Part shown: positions 60,534 through 64,000 of the stretch, in pieces
Layout: each line of letters opens with the position of its first letter
Position numbering within the stretch: the first letter of the stretch is position 1
Assembly: GCF_032854445.1 (NCBI RefSeq)
Contig: NC_088297.1
Location: forward strand, 26,591,915-26,655,914
Direction: 5' to 3'
Length of the DNA stretch: 64,000 bases
DNA from: Liolophura sinensis
Taxonomy: Eukaryota > Mollusca > Polyplacophora > Chitonida > Chitonidae
Position numbers and translations under genes: made by a program
The notes under the pieces: model-generated
What the model was told of the DNA's origin: nothing
What the model saw: only the letters and a program-made list of their open reading frames with translations
The model's database searches: none

Positions 60534-62523
60534 CTACAAATAGGAAAACAACAGAAGAATTAGCACAAGTTTACATGTTGATGGTAATAGTTGTACAGTG
60601 ATCACTTTCTAGCTACTGACTGTTTCCATACCAATATCATGTTAGACACATTTCAAATCACCACTGGATGTAAATGTTAACACTTCTCACAACTTACCCA
60701 CCAATCCTCCTCTTCTTCACGAATAATCACAATTATCTCCCCTTCTTGAAACGACAGCTCATCTTCATTGTCTGCTGTGCAGTGGTACAACGCTCTGCAT
60801 CTTCTGCGCCCAGGTTTTTTCTACAGGTATATACAATGTAACAACATTGCAATGGACAAACAGAGGTAGTTTTCATACATCAAGAAATACTAGTGTCTAT
60901 GTTCAAGAATGATTTTGTTTGAACGAGTTCAACCTTGCCTACAACATCTGATGATCACAGGTGTTTTCTTGTGGAAGGCTAGGGGCAATGACAACAGATT
61001 TATAACGCTGCCTCACTAGAATACCATGCCTAAGACACTATACCTGAAAGCCCACCTAATCACAGTACATGGACACCAGACACAGACACAAGCCATAATA
61101 GCCCAGCAAGTCAGGGTAGTAGCCTGTACTAACTGCAGTTTTTAAATCTTTTTTATTATTTTCAAAAATGATGAAAGTGTACACTTGTTAAACTTATGAA
61201 TCAATCTGCACCCTACATAAGCTGGCCTACCTTAGCCCTGAGAGACATAGGTGAGAAGCCACCCTCTAGGGGAGAGCCTTCACACACACTAGCTGTATAA
61301 AGGAACTGGCCTCCTTAGCCCTGAGAGACACAGGTGAGAAGTGACCCTCTAGGGGAGAGCCTTGGGGAGACAGGTGGACTAGCACACTAGCTGTATTAAG
61401 GAGCTGGTCTACCTTAGCCTTGGGTTACAGTTGACTCTCTAGGGGAGAGCCTTCACACACACTGGCTGTAGTAAGGATCCAGACAGCCTTAGCACTGAGT
61501 GACACAGGTGGGAAGGAACTCTCTGGAGGAGAGCACACACACACTAGCTGTATTAAGGAGCTGGCTTATCTTAGCCCTGAGATGGGATACAGGGGAGAAG
61601 CGACTCTCAAGGAGAGCCTTGACGCACATTAGCTGTATTAAGGAGCTGGACTACCTTATTTCAGGGCTGGGGAACAGGTGGGAAGTGACTTTCTTGAGCG
61701 CTGACCTAAGTAAGCCCTGGGCTGGAGGAGAGGGGGAAGGAGCTGGCCTACGTTAGTCTTGTGGTACAGGTGGGAAGTGACTCTGTGTGGGAGATCCTTC
61801 ACACAAACTAGCTGTATTAAGGAGCTGACCTTCCTTGGCTGTGGGCTGGGGGACAGGTGGGAAACAACTGTGTGGGGAAGAACCTTCATATACACTAGCT
61901 GTATTAAGGAGCTGGCTTACCCTAGCCCTGAGAGACACAGTGGGAAGGGACTCTCTTGGGGAAAGCCTTCATGCACAGTAGCTGTATTATGGAGCTGGCC
62001 TACCTTAGCCCTGGGCTGGGGTACAGGTGGGAAGTGACTCTCCGGGGGAGAACCTTCACTGGAACTCTGTGAGTCTCGTAATATCGGCCGTCGTATACAT
62101 GTAGCATCTGAAAGAACAACGACATATTGTCCATCACAGCACTCCCAGACGACTACTGTTGTGGAATTCTGTGTGAATTGTGGAGTCAATTCTGGGATTT
62201 GAACTTCAGGAAATCCATCTGGAATGCTGTTGTTGTTCCCTAGGCTATTAGTGTTTAAGATATTTGCTGAGAGATATGCTATAATTTCAGTCTTAGTTCA
62301 TCCAATTTTAAAACTGTTCAAGACACTAGCTTCATCATCCCAATATTTGTCACCTTGCCACTTCCCCAATGGTAAGACAAGAGCAAGTTTTAGGCAAAAT
62401 AGCAACAATGACTGTGAGTATGAGGTAATTAAAGACCGTCCACAGCTCCCTGCTCACTCACCTTTTTCCCCCATGGACTGCGTCCTCTGATATCGCGGGG
62501 CTATGCTGGGCTTTCCACTTCCA
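60459..62523 (-). CDS. ASAP-family Arf-GAP, last four exons (C-terminal SH3)
   Basis: Known role: ASAP1/2/3 proteins (BAR-PH-ArfGAP-ankyrin-Pro-rich-SH3) stimulate GTP hydrolysis on Arf GTPases and link membrane traffic to focal adhesions; the SH3 binds partners such as FAK-type kinases. Seen: exons 62523-62462, 62107-62004, 60820-60698 and 60533-60459 join in phase. The first two encode the Ser/Pro-rich linker ([15 protein letters not shown], then [18 protein letters not shown]). The last two encode a complete SH3: [35 protein letters not shown], then [20 protein letters not shown] and ILND-stop. The FPVSFVHI ending and the DNEDELSF block match ASAP1/2 rather than other SH3 proteins. The aromatic and acidic ligand-site residues (ALY, DELSF, DWW, P/F near the end) are all present. 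BAR, PH, GAP and ankyrin regions must lie to the right of the window. Which paralogue it is cannot be told. Confidence 0.9.
60698..60820 (-). CDS. ASAP SH3 exon
   Basis: 123 nt (41 codons, phase 0 at both ends) between a tatacctgtag acceptor and a gtaagttg donor. It encodes [20 protein letters not shown], then [21 protein letters not shown], the first half of the SH3 with the RT loop. Confidence 0.9.
61215..62045. repeat. Exon-end minisatellite in ASAP intron (array V)
   Basis: About ten units of 80-100 bp, diverged. On the minus strand each resembles the last ~60 nt of the exon at 62107-62004 ('gaaggttctcccccggagag', 'tcacttcccacctgtacccc', 'agcccagggctaag'). Then follow the donor 'gtaggccagctcc' and some 20 bp of intron ('ttaatacagctagtgtg'). 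Several units keep a perfect AAG|GTAGGCC donor (for example near 61231). Translated, they give shuffled versions of [18 protein letters not shown]. Confidence 0.88.
62004..62107 (-). CDS. ASAP Pro-rich linker exon
   Basis: 104 nt. The acceptor is gttctttcag and the donor gtaggcc. It encodes [20 protein letters not shown] then [14 protein letters not shown] and ends in phase 0, fitting the SH3 exon. Its 3' end and donor are the seed of array V. Confidence 0.8.
62108..62461. other. ASAP intron without repeat
   Basis: About 350 bp of unique intron between the two linker exons, with a clean gtgagtg donor and a tttcag acceptor. Confidence 0.7.
62462..62523 (-). CDS. ASAP linker exon
   Basis: 62 nt. 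The acceptor is ctttgtccgtag and the donor gtgagtgag. It encodes [20 protein letters not shown], a Ser/basic linker with a possible phosphorylation motif (RTQS). The frame with phase 1 at both ends is the only one that joins the next exon without a stop. Confidence 0.78.
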
Positions 62524-64000
62524 CTACGGACAAAGTAAACATCAACATCAGTGAGGAATAAGAATGAAACCGCCATTACTGACAAGGTAAACATCAACAT
62601 CAGTGAGGAATAAGAATGAAACCGCCATTACTGACAAGGTAAACATCAACATCAGTGAGGAATAAGAATGAAACCGCCATTACTGACAAGGTAAACATCA
62701 ACATCAGTGAGGAATAAGAAAGAAACCTCCACTACTGACGAGGTAAACATCAACATCAGTGAGGAATAAGAAAGAAACCGCCATTACTGACAAGGTAAAC
62801 ATTACCATCAATGAGGAATAAGAACGAAACCTCCACTACTGACAAGGTAAACATTACCATCAGTGAGGAATAAGATTTATTTATTTATTTATTTGATTGG
62901 TGTTTTACGCCGTACCCAAGAATATTTCACTTATATGACGGCGGCCAGCATCATGGTGGGGGGAACCTGGGAAGAGCCCAGGGGAAACCCACGACCACCT
63001 GCAGGTTGCTAGAAGAGCTTCCCATGTACGGCCTTAGAGAAAGCCAGCATGAGCTGGACTTGAACTCACAGCAACCGCATTTGTAAGAGACTCCTGGGTC
63101 ATTACGCTCTTGCGCGCTAACTGACTGAGCCACGGAGGCCCCGTAAGGAATAAGAACAAAACCGCCACTACTGACAAGGTAAACATCAACATCAGTGAGG
63201 AATACGAACAAAACCTCCACTACTGAAAAGGTAAACATAAACATTACTGAGGAATAAGACCAAAATGTCCACTACTGACAAGGTAAACATAAATATCAGT
63301 GAGGAATAAGAATAAAACCACCACTACTGAAAAGGTAAACATCAACATCAGTGAGGAATACGAACAAAACCTCCACGACTGACACGGTAAACATCAACAT
63401 CAGTGAGGAATACGAACAAAACCTCCACGACTGACACGGTAAACATAAACATCAGTGAGGAATAAGAACAAAACCTCCACTACTGACAAGGTACACATAA
63501 ACATCAGTGAGGAATAAGAAAGAAACCTCCACTATTGACAAGGTAAACATAAATATCAGTGAGGAATAAGAACAAAACCTCCACTACTGAAAAGGTACAC
63601 ATAAACATCAGTGAGGAATAAGACCAAAATGTCCACTACTGACAAGGTAAACATAAATATCAGTGAGGAATAAGAATAAAACCACCACTACTGAAAAGGT
63701 AAACATCAACATCAGTGAGGAATACGAACAAAACCTCCACGACTGACACGGTAAACATCAACATCAGTGAGGAATAAGAACGAAACCTCCACGACTGACA
63801 CGGTAAACATAAACATCAGTGAGGAATAAGAACAAAACCTCCACGACTGACACGGTAAACATAAACATCAGTGAGGAATAAGAAAGAAACCTCCACGACT
63901 GACACGGTAAACATAAACATCAGTGAGGAATAAGAACAAAACCTCCACTACTGACAAGGTACACATAAACATCAGTGAGGAATAAGAAAGAAACCTCCAC
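62524..64000. repeat. Splice-acceptor minisatellite in ASAP intron (array W)
   Basis: About 23 units of ~52 bp run to the window end. On + each reads 'cagtgaggaataagaacaaa', 'acctccactactgacaaggt', 'aaacatcaacat'. The first unit merges into the acceptor of the exon at 62523: 'ttccactacggacaaagtaaacatcaacat' in the gene aligns with 'ctccactactgacaaggtaaacatcaacat' in the array. Read on the minus strand each unit therefore carries 'cttgtcagtag|tggagg', a copy of the 3' splice site with about six exonic bases. A SINE interrupts it at 62876-63145. Confidence 0.92.
62876..63145 (-). mobile_element. SINE (MetaSINE-like) inserted in array W
   Basis: A near full-length minus-strand copy (tail at 62876, head 'gagccacggaggccccg' at about 63142). 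It is flanked by a 10-bp duplication 'aggaataaga' (62866-62875 and 63146-63155) taken from the repeat unit. The insertion post-dates the array, which continues on both sides in the same register. Confidence 0.92.

Overview
This is animal nuclear DNA, most likely from a lophotrochozoan such as a mollusc. The evidence is spliced genes with consensus GT-AG introns, no operons, and several copies of a tRNA-headed SINE whose core resembles the MetaSINE type described from bivalves and other invertebrates. I cannot name the species. Roughly one third of the window (about 21 kb, hand-estimated) is minisatellite: some two dozen separate arrays with units of 19 to 92 bp.

Four genes can be supported. 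(1) A GNAT-type acetyltransferase exon at 16.9-17.5 kb (+). (2) A complete five-exon USPL1 SUMO-isopeptidase coding region at 26.3-32.8 kb (-). The exon phases close exactly and give 1064 residues, and Cys, His and Asp are at the expected catalytic positions. (3) A single-exon RITA1 homologue at 49.6-50.2 kb (+), related to the RBPJ-interacting and tubulin-associated protein of Notch signalling. (4) The last four coding exons of an ASAP-family Arf-GAP at 60.5-62.5 kb (-), ending in its C-terminal SH3 domain; the rest of the gene lies beyond the right edge. A fifth, unidentified minus-strand gene with a C2H2-like first exon is proposed at 41.7-44.3 kb, and a few isolated terminal or first exons are noted.

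Layout: 0-16 kb is intergenic, with arrays (including a 3.1-kb array of 29-bp units that holds a 1.05-kb internal duplication) and SINEs. 17-26 kb holds the GNAT exon, two more arrays, a decayed Tc1-like transposon and SINEs. 26-33 kb is USPL1. 36.9-48 kb holds two large arrays of the same ~54-bp unit in opposite orientation, enclosing the unidentified gene. 48.5-51 kb is RITA1, followed by a long inverted-repeat tract. 51-60 kb is mostly arrays. 60-64 kb is the ASAP 3' end.

The most striking observation is that several intronic arrays are reiterated copies of an exon edge with its splice site. In USPL1 the intron before exon 3 is about 18 copies of that exon's first ~60 bp with its acceptor. 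In ASAP one intron is about ten copies of the preceding exon's 3' end with its donor, and another is about 23 copies of the acceptor of the following exon. A similar relation is visible at a putative terminal exon at 46.3 kb. This suggests a recurrent process that grows introns by amplifying splice junctions and fills them with decoy sites. I saw no retroviral or LTR-type elements, no rRNA and no confident functional tRNA genes.
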